From: JAKFFN01 sp964444305 | Lineage (GTDB): Bacteria; Sumerlaeota; Sumerlaeia; Sumerlaeales; Sumerlaeaceae | Assembly (NCBI GenBank): GCA_964444305.1 | Contig: CAYUGQ010000007.1 | Coordinates: 1-42,984 of the forward strand | DNA: 42,984 bases | Direction: 5' to 3' | In this document: in pieces, positions 7,675 through 16,496 of the stretch | How the letters are laid out: each line of letters opens with the position of its first letter | Numbering within the stretch: position 1 is the stretch's first letter | The notes under the pieces: model-generated | Database searches by the model: none | The model's input: the letters and a program-made list of their open reading frames with translations, nothing else | What the model was told of the DNA's origin: nothing | Program-made: the position numbers and the translations under genes

Positions 7675-10600
7675 GTGTCAAAACCTGAGTTTGTTCATCT
7701 GCATCTGCATAGTGAGTTTAGCCTGCTGGACGGCGCCTGCCGGTTTGATCAGCTAACCAAACGGCTTCATCAACTGGGAATGAAGGCGGTGGCCCTGACC
7801 GATCATGGCAATATGTTTGGGGCAGTGAACTTTTACAAGCAGTGCAAAAAGGACGACATCAAACCGATCATCGGTTGTGAGGTTTACCTGGCTCCCGAAG
7901 GGCGCCATAAGCGGGGAGACACGCTGGAGCGGCGGTCGGCAAACCATTTGCTGCTGCTGGCGGAGGATTATGAAGGTTATCTGAACATTGCCAAGCTGTC
8001 GTCTATCGGCTACACTGAGGGGATGTACTATAAGCCGAGAATTGATCACGAGGTGCTGGCCAAGTACAGCAAAGGTGTCATTGCGACATCATCATGTCTG
8101 AAGGGGGAGATCCCGGAAGCCCTGGTCGAGGGACGGGAGGATAAGGCGAAGAAGCTGATCGATGATTATATGCAGATTTTCGGTCGTGACCGCTTCTACT
8201 TTGAGGTGCAGGATCATGACCTGCCGGAGCAGAAAACTGTCGTTCGCTATATGCGGGAGTTTGCGAAGCACTACCAAGTGCCCCTGCTGGCGACCAACGA
8301 TTGCCATTATACAATGAAAGAAGATGCAGCGTTTCATGATGTGCTGCTATGCATCCAGACCGGAAAGACGCTGCTGGATGAGAAACGCTTCAAATTCAGC
8401 AGTGACGCCTTCTATGTAAAGACGGCGGAGGAAATGTATGAGGTGTTTGCGGAAATGCCGGAGGCCTGTCGGGAAACCTTGGCGGTGGCGGAACGGTGTA
8501 ACTGTGACCTGAAGTTTAACCAGAAGCTCCTGCCGGCTTTTCAGCCTCCGGAAGGATTTACGACGGACGAGTATCTTCGCCATTTAACTTTTGAAGGATT
8601 GAAAAAGCGTTATAAAGAGCCGACCCAGGCCCAGATTGAGCGCGCCGAGATGGAACTGGCCTGCATCATTTCCATGGGTTTCAGTTCTTACTTTTTAATT
8701 GTGGGCGATTTTATCGGTTACGCCAAGAATGAAGGGATTCCGGTCGGGCCGGGCAGGGGGAGCGCGGCGGGCAGCCTGGTTGCGTATGCTCTGGAAATTA
8801 CAGATATTGATCCCATCGAACATGGGCTGATCTTTGAACGATTCCTGAATCCGGAACGGGTGAGTATGCCGGATATTGATATCGACTTCTGCTTTGAAAA
8901 TCGCGGCCGCGTTATTGAATATGTCAAACGTAAGTACGGCGAACGAAATGTGGCGCAGATCATTACGTTTGGGACCCTTAAGCCGAAAAACGCCATTCGT
9001 GACGTGGGCCGCGCCATGAACGTGCCGTTGCAGGATGTGGATCGGGCATCAAAGATGATCCCGACTCTGCTGAAAGCGGAGAGTGGGAAGACGACGCTGG
9101 AGACGGCGCTGGATACAATCCCTGATCTGCGGGACATGTATGAAAACGACGCCACATTGCGCAAGGTGATGGACTACGCCAAAGCCATGGAAGGCATGGC
9201 CCGTCACGCGAGTACCCACGCGGCAGGTGTGGTGATCAGCGACCGGGATATTTCTGACCTGGTACCGGTCTATAAACCAGCAGATTCCAACGATATTGCC
9301 ACCCAGTATACCATGGGCACCGTGGAAGAGTTGGGTATGTTGAAGATGGACTTCCTTGGCCTTAAAAACCTTACGGTCATCGAAAACTGCCTGGATCACG
9401 TGCGCAAAAACCATGGGGTGGAAATCGACTGGGCGGAGATTCCTCTCAGTGATCCGAAAACATATAGGCATTTATCCGAAGGGCGAACGTTTGGTGTGTT
9501 CCAGCTTGAATCGGGTGGAATGACCTCACTGGTACGCAGCCTGCGACCAAACAGCTTTGAAGATCTGACCGCATTGCTGGCCCTGTATCGTCCGGGCCCA
9601 TTGGGCAGCGGCATGGTGGATGACTTTGTGGCGCGCAAGCATGGCCGCAAGGAGGTAAAATACGACCACCCGCTGTTGGAGCCAATCTTAAAAGAGACCT
9701 ATGGCATCATTCTTTATCAGGAACAGGTAATGAAGATTGCCCAGGTTTTGGCTGGTTTTACCTTGGGCGGCGCTGATTTGATGCGCCGGGCGATGGGTAA
9801 GAAGAAGGCCGACGAAATGGCCAAGATCCGTGTAGAATTCATTGAAGGCGCGAAGACGGTCAATGGTGTCGACGAGAAAGTCTCGGACCACATCTTCCAG
9901 CAGATCGATTACTTTGCCGGTTATGGTTTCAACAAATCCCACTCGGCTGCCTATGCGATCATTTCGTTCCGTACGGCTTATCTGAAAGCTCATTTCCCGG
10001 TGGAATACCTGGCAGCTCTGATGACGAATGCCATAGGCGGTAAGGTGGAGGACATGATTACGTTCTTTACGGAAGCCCGCGAGTCAGGGATCAAAATTCT
10101 GGGTCCAGACGTAAATGAGAGTGAAAAGAACTTTACGCCGCGAAAGAAAACAGTGCGGTTTGGTTTGGCGGGAATCAAGAACGTTGGCGAGGCCCTGGTA
10201 GAAAGCCTGGTGGCCGAGCGAAACGAAAACGGACATTATAGGACGTTTGAGGATTTCTGCAGCAGGGCTGATCCGTCTATGCTGCGGGCCAACACGCTTG
10301 ATTGCCTGATCAAAGCCGGGGCCTTTGACTCTATGGGCTATCGTCGCAGTCAGCTTTTGGATATCGCGGAATCTTGCCTTGCGCTGGCAAATGCGGCGGC
10401 TCAGGAAAAAGCCCGGGGGCAGGCCAGTCTTTTTGACGCTTTCGCGGAGGATTCTGGTGGGGGAGTGGCCGAAGCGCAGGCTGTGCAGATTCGGGATATT
10501 CCGGAGTTGGATGAACGGGTTCGGCTGCAACACGAAAAAGATCTTATTGGCTATTTCGTAAGTGGGCATCCCCTGGATGCTTATGAACCCGATATTGCCT

Positions 10601-11166
10601 GCTTTGCGGATTTCCCAATTTCACGGATCGATCAGGCGGAAGATGGCCAATACGCCAATATTGTTGGGATGATAAGCCGGATTACACCGAAGGTTGATCG
10701 AAATGGCGGGAACATGGCCTTTGTGGATATTTCTGATCCGACAAGCAGTATTGAAGTGGTGTTCTTTAAGGATGCCTACGAGAAATGCCGCCACCATATC
10801 ATGGTGGATAATGTTATCCTGGTGCGGGGGAAGGTGCAGGATCGCGGCGGTGAAAAGAAGATGCTGGCTAATAGTGTGATGCTGGTGGAAGAAGTCAGAC
10901 AGCAGCGCACTGAATGGCTTGAATTAAGACTGGACCCGGAGGCGGCTCAGAATGGGCTCGTGGAAAAGCTGGGCGGAGCCATAAAATCTTCGCCGGGAGA
11001 CAAGCCTGTGCGGCTGGTTTTCACGACGGCGGACCGGGATTCGGAATTGCGCGTGGATCTGCCAAACCAGTTGCGCGTGAATCTGAGTGACAGCCTTATG
11101 AAAAACCTTTTTCGAACGCACGGCGTTCAGCGGATTAAGTTTCAGCTATTTGATGAATTTGGCTGA
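7675..11166 (+). CDS. dnaE: DNA polymerase III subunit alpha
   Basis: 1163 residues, the usual length for DnaE1, the replicative polymerase. An N-terminal PHP domain begins at residue 5 (FVHLHLHSEFSLLDGA, then ALTDHGNMFG). The catalytic aspartates lie in PDIDIDF (Asp400, Asp402) and in KMDFLGL (about Asp559), matching E. coli Asp401, Asp403 and Asp555. Helix-hairpin-helix and OB-fold segments follow, the latter at about 980-1070. The start is GTG, with a TGAGGT ribosome site about 9 bases upstream. No ATG precedes the conserved PHP start. The gene is transcribed alone and divergently from the phosphoesterase, and a strong terminator follows. The coding strand is markedly G-rich. Confidence 0.97.
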   Translation: MSKPEFVHLHLHSEFSLLDGACRFDQLTKRLHQLGMKAVALTDHGNMFGAVNFYKQCKKDDIKPIIGCEVYLAPEGRHKRGDTLERRSANHLLLLAEDYEGYLNIAKLSSIGYTEGMYYKPRIDHEVLAKYSKGVIATSSCLKGEIPEALVEGREDKAKKLIDDYMQIFGRDRFYFEVQDHDLPEQKTVVRYMREFAKHYQVPLLATNDCHYTMKEDAAFHDVLLCIQTGKTLLDEKRFKFSSDAFYVKTAEEMYEVFAEMPEACRETLAVAERCNCDLKFNQKLLPAFQPPEGFTTDEYLRHLTFEGLKKRYKEPTQAQIERAEMELACIISMGFSSYFLIVGDFIGYAKNEGIPVGPGRGSAAGSLVAYALEITDIDPIEHGLIFERFLNPERVSMPDIDIDFCFENRGRVIEYVKRKYGERNVAQIITFGTLKPKNAIRDVGRAMNVPLQDVDRASKMIPTLLKAESGKTTLETALDTIPDLRDMYENDATLRKVMDYAKAMEGMARHASTHAAGVVISDRDISDLVPVYKPADSNDIATQYTMGTVEELGMLKMDFLGLKNLTVIENCLDHVRKNHGVEIDWAEIPLSDPKTYRHLSEGRTFGVFQLESGGMTSLVRSLRPNSFEDLTALLALYRPGPLGSGMVDDFVARKHGRKEVKYDHPLLEPILKETYGIILYQEQVMKIAQVLAGFTLGGADLMRRAMGKKKADEMAKIRVEFIEGAKTVNGVDEKVSDHIFQQIDYFAGYGFNKSHSAAYAIISFRTAYLKAHFPVEYLAALMTNAIGGKVEDMITFFTEARESGIKILGPDVNESEKNFTPRKKTVRFGLAGIKNVGEALVESLVAERNENGHYRTFEDFCSRADPSMLRANTLDCLIKAGAFDSMGYRRSQLLDIAESCLALANAAAQEKARGQASLFDAFAEDSGGGVAEAQAVQIRDIPELDERVRLQHEKDLIGYFVSGHPLDAYEPDIACFADFPISRIDQAEDGQYANIVGMISRITPKVDRNGGNMAFVDISDPTSSIEVVFFKDAYEKCRHHIMVDNVILVRGKVQDRGGEKKMLANSVMLVEEVRQQRTEWLELRLDPEAAQNGLVEKLGGAIKSSPGDKPVRLVFTTADRDSELRVDLPNQLRVNLSDSLMKNLFRTHGVQRIKFQLFDEFG

Positions 11167-11231
11167 TCAAGATAGCTGAACAACAATCATATTGCAAGTG
11201 CGGTTAAAGAATAGAATTCATTATAGCAAAC

Positions 11232-11260
11232 AACCCAGGTTGACTATCAACCTGGGTTTT
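11232..11260 (+). terminator. Rho-independent terminator of dnaE
   Basis: A perfect 12-base inverted repeat (AACCCAGGTTGA / TCAACCTGGGTT) with a 3-base loop is followed by a short T run. It lies about 65 bases after the dnaE stop. Confidence 0.88.
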
Positions 11261-11319
11261 GCTGTTACGCGATGCTTGGCGCTTAAATGTTTGTTGCGAG
11301 AAATTAACGCAAACTGAGC

Positions 11320-11526
11320 TTAAATTCGGGGTCGCAAGACCTGAAATTTTTTCACGGCATTGACAACTCGCGATAAAGTACGCTGAGTGTCGAGTTCTAG
11401 CCATGTAACGTGAGTGCGTCCCTTGGATGGTCTTGAAACGAACATGACTTTCACCCAGGGACCTTCAAGTGGGCCGATTAAATCTCCTGGTGCGAGATTC
11501 CGACCGATCACTTCTGTAACTTTCAA
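11320..11526 (-). CDS. Small protein of unknown function, TTG start
   Basis: 68 residues, basic and without membrane segments or cysteines. I do not recognise the family. A hydrophobic/charged alternation (WVKVMFV ... HVTWLELD) suggests a small beta-barrel. A Lys/Arg-rich end (VKKFQVLRPRI) suggests nucleic acid binding, but this is only an impression. Expression is supported by GGAGGG 5 bases before the TTG at 11526 and by a promoter-like pair upstream (11601-11630). It converges on the dnaE terminator region. Confidence 0.65.
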   Translation of the reverse strand: MKVTEVIGRNLAPGDLIGPLEGPWVKVMFVSRPSKGRTHVTWLELDTQRTLSRVVNAVKKFQVLRPRI

Positions 11527-11600
11527 TTAGCCCTCCATAATTGCCCAAATATTTTGGCAGCTCCATCACTGCAGGTAATTTCGCCAAGAGCATTTGTATA

Positions 11601-11630
11601 TATTATACCATGGCACTTGATAAATAGTCA
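11601..11630 (-). promoter_or_regulatory. Candidate sigma-70 promoter of the small gene at 11320
   Basis: On the minus strand a perfect TATAAT (11606-11601) is preceded, 18 bases upstream, by ATGACT (11630-11625), which matches TTGACA at four of six positions. The expected transcript start is about 70 bases before the TTG codon. Confidence 0.5.
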
Positions 11631-11754
11631 TTCTTTATGGGTTCTAGTTGGAGACTAGCAAGAATTTATAGTAAACCTTATCACTTTTTTAAGAGTGTAA
11701 ATTGGATTTGCGATTCCTGGTGAAGGAGCAATGCTTGAGAAAACTGGTAAACAT

Positions 11755-11791
11755 TAAAAAAAGCGCCCGAAGCGTTTGATGGCCTCGGGCG
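11755..11791 (-). terminator. Rho-independent terminator of the exported cupin gene
   Basis: CGCCCGA / TCGGGCG arms (11764-11770 and 11785-11791) are followed on the minus strand by C and seven T residues. It begins about 25 bases after the stop at 11817. Confidence 0.85.
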
Positions 11792-11816
11792 TGTCATCTG
11801 TCAGTGAAGGCATTAC

Positions 11817-12338
11817 TCAGGGTTGACTAGCAGCGGCTCCGCCGGGTCCGGACTGAACTGTCCGCATGTTGATATTGACGAGCACGCGACTCTTCTCGCT
11901 CGCTGTCAGGTTATGTTCAACATTTGGCTCAAGCACGATAACATCGCCCGCTTTCATGTCGAAGGCCGTACCGCCGACATCAAAATTCACAGCGCCGTCA
12001 ATAACAGTAATCGTAGCGCGTCCCGGGACGCTGTGATCCTCCTTGGTACCGTTGGCATCGAAGCAAAGGAGAACCAAACGGGTATCAGGCTCCGTCAGGA
12101 TCATCTTCTGCCAAAGCCCGTTCTGGCCGTCGGATTCTTCTCTCAATTGAGAATCAATTTCATCCAGCTTCAGAAGGACTGGGGCTGCACTCTGAGTGGG
12201 CTGGGGGGAAACTATTGCCGGCGTGTTAGCTGCTGTAACGGCTGTGCCAGTCGTTGTTTGAGCAGATACAGGCAATACGGCCAGGCTGGCGAGGACAGCA
12301 ACGGATGCCAGTGTTTTAAAGCAGATTTTCTGATTCAT
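11817..12338 (-). CDS. Exported cupin-domain protein
   Basis: 173 residues. The signal peptide at about 1-26 ends in PVSAQ. A low-complexity Thr/Ala/Pro linker runs to about 50. A small cupin barrel occupies about residues 95-165, with the core VIDGAVNFDVGG ... GDVIVLEPNVEHNL. A His in the second cupin motif (PNVEHNL) is present, while the first motif is poor in metal-binding His. Metal binding and enzyme activity are therefore uncertain. The start has a good AAGGAGA site. The gene is monocistronic with its own terminator. Confidence 0.85.
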   Translation of the reverse strand: MNQKICFKTLASVAVLASLAVLPVSAQTTTGTAVTAANTPAIVSPQPTQSAAPVLLKLDEIDSQLREESDGQNGLWQKMILTEPDTRLVLLCFDANGTKEDHSVPGRATITVIDGAVNFDVGGTAFDMKAGDVIVLEPNVEHNLTASEKSRVLVNINMRTVQSGPGGAAASQP

Positions 12339-12412
12339 TAATGCGATCTCCTTAAGTTAAAGCTAGTCTCGCTCTGAACCAGCGAAATTTATACCTTTAT
12401 ATCCTGATCGTG

Positions 12413-13426
12413 TCAGCCAACTTTAATAACGACTTTTCCAAGATGAGCGCCGCTCTCCTGATATTTGTATGCTTCAATGGCTTCTTCAAATGGGAATACG
12501 CGGTCGATCTCAGGCTTAAGTTTAGTAGTTTCCATGGCTTTTACCATGTCCCTAAACATGGCATGACTTCCCACATAGATGCCGTTAAGGCGCACCGCAC
12601 GCATGATAATGGGTAGGGGATTAATTTTTCCAACTCCGGAAACCAAACCAATAGTCGCCACTAATCCGCCAACTTTTACGGCCTGCAGTGAGCGCTCTAG
12701 AGTGCCGTATCCGCCAACTTCCACAATAATATCAGCACCTTTGCCTTCCGTAATGTTCAAAACTTCGTCCTGCCATTCCGGGGCGGACTTATAATTAATC
12801 AAATGATCCGCGCCCAGCTTTTTGGCCTTGGAAAGTTTTTCGTCGCTGCTTGATGTCTGGATGACTATGGCTCCCATCATTTTGGCGAGCTGAAGGGCAA
12901 ATATTGAGACACCGCCGGTGCCCTGCAAAAGGACAGTTTGTCCTGAATGGAGTTTTCCGTTATCTACCAGCGCATTCCATGCAGTTAAAGCTGCGCAGGG
13001 AAGAGTGGCGGCTTCTTCATAGCTCATATGTTCGGGAATTGGAAGGCATGCCTGTGCCGGTAAAGTTACATATTCGGTGAGCATTCCATGAAATGTTCCC
13101 CCCAATGCATATTGGACAGCCTCGGCGGAGATTGGTCCATTAACCCAATTGGTAAAAAACGCCCCGGCAACCCGGTCTCCAGGTTTGACGTTTTCCACTC
13201 CGGGACCTACAGCGGCAACCTCCCCGGCTCCATCTGACAAAGGGATAATGTTTTGCAGGACGCCTGGCCCATAACTTCCGCTGGCAATGAGCAAATCACG
13301 GTAATTGAGGGATGTGGCATGAACCCGCACCTTTACTTCACCGTGCTCTGGGTGGGACAGTGCCTGATCATCAATGAGTTCCAGGCCAGCAAACCCTTTA
13401 TCGGGTTGTAATATGTATTTCTTCAT
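12413..13426 (-). CDS. Zinc-free medium-chain dehydrogenase, quinone oxidoreductase-like
   Basis: 337 residues of the medium-chain dehydrogenase/reductase superfamily. The N-terminal GroES-like domain is followed by an NAD(P)-binding Rossmann domain with VLLQGTGGVSIFALQLAKMMGA at about 160-181. A conserved GADHLINYK and a VGG motif (IIVEVGGYGTLERSL) also occur. The catalytic-zinc Cys and GHE motif of true alcohol dehydrogenases are missing, which points to the quinone/enoyl reductase branch. The substrate is unknown. The ATG has CAGGAGTG upstream. It lies 75 bases before the exported cupin on the same strand and may be read with it. Confidence 0.9.
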   Translation of the reverse strand: MKKYILQPDKGFAGLELIDDQALSHPEHGEVKVRVHATSLNYRDLLIASGSYGPGVLQNIIPLSDGAGEVAAVGPGVENVKPGDRVAGAFFTNWVNGPISAEAVQYALGGTFHGMLTEYVTLPAQACLPIPEHMSYEEAATLPCAALTAWNALVDNGKLHSGQTVLLQGTGGVSIFALQLAKMMGAIVIQTSSSDEKLSKAKKLGADHLINYKSAPEWQDEVLNITEGKGADIIVEVGGYGTLERSLQAVKVGGLVATIGLVSGVGKINPLPIIMRAVRLNGIYVGSHAMFRDMVKAMETTKLKPEIDRVFPFEEAIEAYKYQESGAHLGKVVIKVG

Positions 13427-13536
13427 TTTGCACTCCTGATCATTCTGTTTGTTGAATCCACTTAATAAAAATATGAAGCATCCCGGTATTATTTATGTAT
13501 GATTGAATCCATACCGAATTTCTCTTGGAGAATATC

Positions 13537-13836
13537 ATGAAAGTAGCTTTGGATTTAAACAGCGGTGAAGCGCTTGAGGTTGCATTGTTGGAAGGTGATC
13601 GTGTAGTTGGCAATCTGAGTCTTCGAATTAGTGGACTGGCTGGTGGGAGCACGAGCCGGGCAGGCCGTTCTGCTGCGGCACCTAAAGAGTCCAGTACATC
13701 TGGATCAACGACGCAGCGTAAGCCTCGCCGCAAAATGAGTCCTGAAACCAAAGCCAGAATGGCGGCGGCTCAGAAAGCTCGCTGGGAAAAGATTAGAGGC
13801 ACTGAGAACTCTGGTAACCAGGGTGACAATCAGTAA
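13537..13836 (+). CDS. Small basic protein with C-terminal SPETKARMAAAQKARW motif
   Basis: 99 residues from the ATG at 13537. The upstream in-frame TTG at 13525 is part of the ribosome site (GGAG, 6 bases before the ATG) and is unlikely to be the start. Residues 1-35 look like a folded, mostly beta segment. About 36-62 is Ser/Gly/Thr linker. The end carries RKPRRKMSPETKARMAAAQ and KARWEKIRG. This motif recurs at the ends of small bacterial proteins and resembles AT-hook/H1-like basic tails. DNA binding is an inference from that resemblance. The gene stands alone with a terminator behind it. Confidence 0.75.
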   Translation: MKVALDLNSGEALEVALLEGDRVVGNLSLRISGLAGGSTSRAGRSAAAPKESSTSGSTTQRKPRRKMSPETKARMAAAQKARWEKIRGTENSGNQGDNQ

Positions 13837-13895
13837 TAACCGCAACAGCATCCATCTGCATAAATGATTTCTTTCTGATCTAATTGCATTTCTTT

Positions 13896-13930
13896 CCCGG
13901 GACATTCCATGTTCCGGGATTATTATTATC
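13896..13930 (+). terminator. Terminator-like hairpin after the small basic protein gene
   Basis: CCCGGGACAT (13896-13905) pairs with ATGTTCCGGG (13909-13918) with one G-U pair and a 3-base loop. An ATTATTATTAT stretch follows. It sits between two convergent genes and best fits termination on the plus strand. Confidence 0.65.
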
Positions 13931-15332
13931 CAGCCTGATTTCTCAGAGCAATAAGCTGGCCCATGATCCAGATGGCCTGTAACAGCACTATGGCTACCAC
14001 CCATGGCAGCCTTGGGTGTTTCAGCCCGTATGCCGCAAAAATGAGAAATATATACTCCAGATAAAATCGCTGGCGAGAGGCATTGCCGCCAAATTCTGAA
14101 GTGAGGAACACCAGTGCGGCGACACCAAAGGCCGCAACAGGAATTATAGCAAGCTGGATGTTTTTTTTGACGGCCACATATAGCCCGGAGAAGGCCAGCG
14201 GATACCCTGCAAGATATAAGTACCACATGCCGGGATACATGCCGTATTGAGGGGACGGTTCTGGCAAGATAATCCAGGCGTATGGAGCCAGAAACAGGCG
14301 GGGAATGCCAGCGAAAAGCTGTTTTAGAACGTCGGAGGAGGATCGTACATCCTTGGGACCCAATGAGGCTAGACTATTTTGCATTTGAGCCGCCAGTGAA
14401 GCGCCCAGTTCCGTGTATCTCAGCAAAAGGACGCCAATTAATCCTACGCCCAGTACAAGCTGAACGAAATGATGTCGTTTCAGCTTCAAGCCGGGCAGGA
14501 GAATGAGACCGAAAAGTAATGAGGCTCCTGCGTAAATCCTGACACTGAAAAGATATGACAGCAGAAGTGCGAAGGAAATAGCCAGGGGAAGGCTTTTTTC
14601 TCGAACAGCCCCCAGCAGGACGGCCATGGTTGCCATAAAAACGAAAGCCGTCCAGGCATCTTTCATCAAGTATGACAACCAGTAAAACTGGGCTGGATGG
14701 AGTGCAGTTAATACAGCGGCGCACAATGCGGTGTCTGTTGTAAGCCACGAAAATCGGCGGTGGGGAGCGTTTTCCTGGTGGATGCTGGTTGCGCCGGGAA
14801 ATAACCATCTGGCGCAGAGAGCACACAGCAAAGGCAGACAGGCCAGACTGAATGCGTTTAAGATCAAACCAGCCAGGGTGGAGGGACCAAATATCAGAAA
14901 AACGGATGCCAGGGGGCGATGATATCCAGTATGAAGTGTCCCCAGGTAAGGGGGGCTTCCCTTCAAGTGAAGGTCCGGGTAATAACGAGTTGACCAGGCC
15001 TTGGCTATTGCGGCGGATTCATTATAGTAGTTGTGGTCGTCCTGCCAGTAAGTCCCCTCAACTGATGCGTCGTATATCTGGCTTCGCATGACCGCCCAGC
15101 CAACGAGAATGATAAATAAGGATCCGCAAATGATATAAATTTTTCGAGCCGATGGCGACATCAGCCAGGTCCGGCACTCATGGATAATGGCCGTCGTGGG
15201 CAACGCCACCATGGTCGCCCAGAAAAACCATGGCGCCAACGATTTCGTGCCCACGGCAAAAACGCCCCAGACAAGATAAAGAGTCGTGGAAAAAATTATG
15301 GAAGATGGAAATGAGTTAGTGGGTGGTTTCAC
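13926..15332 (-). CDS. Polytopic membrane protein, possible GT-C-type glycosyltransferase
   Basis: 468 residues with about 11-13 predicted membrane helices. Between helices 3 and 4 (about residues 83-130) is a hydrophilic outer loop with paired acids (YWQDDHNYY) and aromatic residues. This is the place where GT-C enzymes that use polyprenyl-phosphate sugars keep a catalytic Asp. No specific family motif is recognised, so the glycosyltransferase call is an inference from architecture; a transporter or O-antigen-type enzyme is also possible. The start is GTG at 15332 with no clear ribosome site. It is a single gene. Confidence 0.7.
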   Translation of the reverse strand: MKPPTNSFPSSIIFSTTLYLVWGVFAVGTKSLAPWFFWATMVALPTTAIIHECRTWLMSPSARKIYIICGSLFIILVGWAVMRSQIYDASVEGTYWQDDHNYYNESAAIAKAWSTRYYPDLHLKGSPPYLGTLHTGYHRPLASVFLIFGPSTLAGLILNAFSLACLPLLCALCARWLFPGATSIHQENAPHRRFSWLTTDTALCAAVLTALHPAQFYWLSYLMKDAWTAFVFMATMAVLLGAVREKSLPLAISFALLLSYLFSVRIYAGASLLFGLILLPGLKLKRHHFVQLVLGVGLIGVLLLRYTELGASLAAQMQNSLASLGPKDVRSSSDVLKQLFAGIPRLFLAPYAWIILPEPSPQYGMYPGMWYLYLAGYPLAFSGLYVAVKKNIQLAIIPVAAFGVAALVFLTSEFGGNASRQRFYLEYIFLIFAAYGLKHPRLPWVVAIVLLQAIWIMGQLIALRNQAG

Positions 15333-15437
15333 AGGCGATTACTGAATTATTGTTCTATACCCCTTTGGAGCGTCGCGCGGATGTTTCTGTCAACCAGAGG
15401 TTCAGCCGATCCTCACCTATAAAGGAAGACATGCCGT

Positions 15438-15478
15438 AAAAAATAAAAACGGTGACCGCTGACAGGGCGATCACCGTT
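15438..15478 (-). terminator. Rho-independent terminator of carD
   Basis: AACGGTGA / TCACCGTT arms (15448-15455 and 15471-15478) are followed on the minus strand by a T-rich tail (TTTTTATTTTTT). It lies about 40 bases after the carD stop. Confidence 0.85.
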
Positions 15479-15516
15479 GTTAAGTGAGACTTGCAGCCCC
15501 TTACCGGGGAATACGA

Positions 15517-16056
15517 TTAAAGATTGGTTGCCGCTTTTTTGCGGGCTTCGCGGTCTCTCAAAACCTTTTTCTTATACATGGCTTTCAGAGACTCTTGGAT
15601 GTCGTCCGTGATCTTGACCTTGGAATCGGCGCTGATATATGTAATTTCGTCCACCAGGAACTTTTTCGCCTGTTCCATTATTTCACGCTCTTTGCCTTTG
15701 AGCTCATTGGTCTGGTCGAGGGTGTACAGGTCGCGCAAAAGTTTGGATATCTTGTTGGGATCACCACTGTTCATAATCTCGCGGTAGGCGCTATACTGCA
15801 TTCGAGCGTCATTGCGGTTGGGAGACGTGGGCTGTTTCAGGAGGGAAAGAACTTTTTTAGCGTCTTCCTTGCTCATGGGTTTGCGCACGCCGCGCTTTTC
15901 AATCTGGTTTTTCGGAACAAGTACCGTGGCGTTATTTTGCGCATGGAACACGTAATAATCCTGTGTCTGCTGATCGACGGTAATCCGACGAATTCCTTCG
16001 ACGTTGCAGATGCCAATGCTCGGTTCCACTACGACATCACCAATTTTGAATTCCAT
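15517..16056 (-). CDS. CarD/CdnL-type RNA polymerase-interacting regulator
   Basis: 179 residues. Residues 1-60 form the Tudor-like RNA polymerase-interaction domain (FKIGDVVVEPSIGI at the start, VLVPKNQIEKRGVR at the end). The rest is a helical DNA-contacting domain. In mycobacteria and Myxococcus, CarD/CdnL binds the polymerase beta subunit and stabilises open complexes at many promoters. Here it probably has the same global role. It is the last gene of the yqeK-rsfS-carD row, 71 bases after rsfS, and is followed by a strong terminator. Confidence 0.92.
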   Translation of the reverse strand: MEFKIGDVVVEPSIGICNVEGIRRITVDQQTQDYYVFHAQNNATVLVPKNQIEKRGVRKPMSKEDAKKVLSLLKQPTSPNRNDARMQYSAYREIMNSGDPNKISKLLRDLYTLDQTNELKGKEREIMEQAKKFLVDEITYISADSKVKITDDIQESLKAMYKKKVLRDREARKKAATNL

Positions 16057-16076
16057 TTGTTCCGAGGCCTTTCATA

Positions 16077-16104
16077 TTAAAAAATCAGGTCTGACAGACG
16101 ACCT
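16077..16104 (-). terminator. Weak terminator-like hairpin between rsfS and carD
   Basis: On the minus strand AGGTC and GACCT (16087-16104) can pair around an 8-base loop, followed by TGATTTTTT. The stem is only five pairs. It may reduce rather than stop read-through into carD. Confidence 0.4.
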
Positions 16105-16127
16105 ATACAGTTAAAGTGGGGGAGTGT

Positions 16128-16496
16128 TTACTCCCAATCGGTTCGTGGAGCATCGCCCCACAATCTTTCGAGGTCGAAAAGTTCGCGTGATTCCTTCAAC
16201 ATAGCGTGCACGATCACGTTTCCGTAATCAAACACAAGCCATCCTGCACCCCGCTGTCCATCAACCTGGCCGGGCTTTATGCCTTCCTTTTTCAGAGCCT
16301 CTTCAATCTTATCACCTACGGAGCGGAGATGAACAGGGCTCGTTCCGGTAAACACCACGAAATAATCCGTGATGTTGCTAAGATCACGCAAATCAAGGAT
16401 GACGATGCCTTCAGCCTTAGCCTCACTGGCTACGGCGGCAATTTTTTCAGCCTTCTGCTGACCGGGCATAATATTTTTACTGGCGGATAATGCCAT
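16128..16496 (-). CDS. rsfS: Ribosome silencing factor RsfS (YbeB/Iojap)
   Basis: 122 residues. The core is typical of the family: DLSNITDYFVVFTGTSPVHL, then GQRGAGWLVFDYGNVIVHAM and FDLERLWGDA. RsfS binds ribosomal protein uL14 and blocks subunit joining when nutrients are short. The start codon overlaps the yqeK stop by one base (TAATG), with GGAGAAC as ribosome site inside yqeK. It is coupled to yqeK, a frequent partner. The usual third partner nadD is not beside them here. Confidence 0.96.
   Translation of the reverse strand: MALSASKNIMPGQQKAEKIAAVASEAKAEGIVILDLRDLSNITDYFVVFTGTSPVHLRSVGDKIEEALKKEGIKPGQVDGQRGAGWLVFDYGNVIVHAMLKESRELFDLERLWGDAPRTDWE

Noticed and set aside
11590..11630. AT-rich TATATATTATA stretch as a second dif candidate.
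   Set aside because: Only the centre resembles dif; the outer arms do not match, and the position is better explained as the promoter of the small gene.
13525..13836. Longer start (TTG at 13525) for the small basic protein.
   Set aside because: The TTGGAG is the ribosome site of the ATG at 13537.
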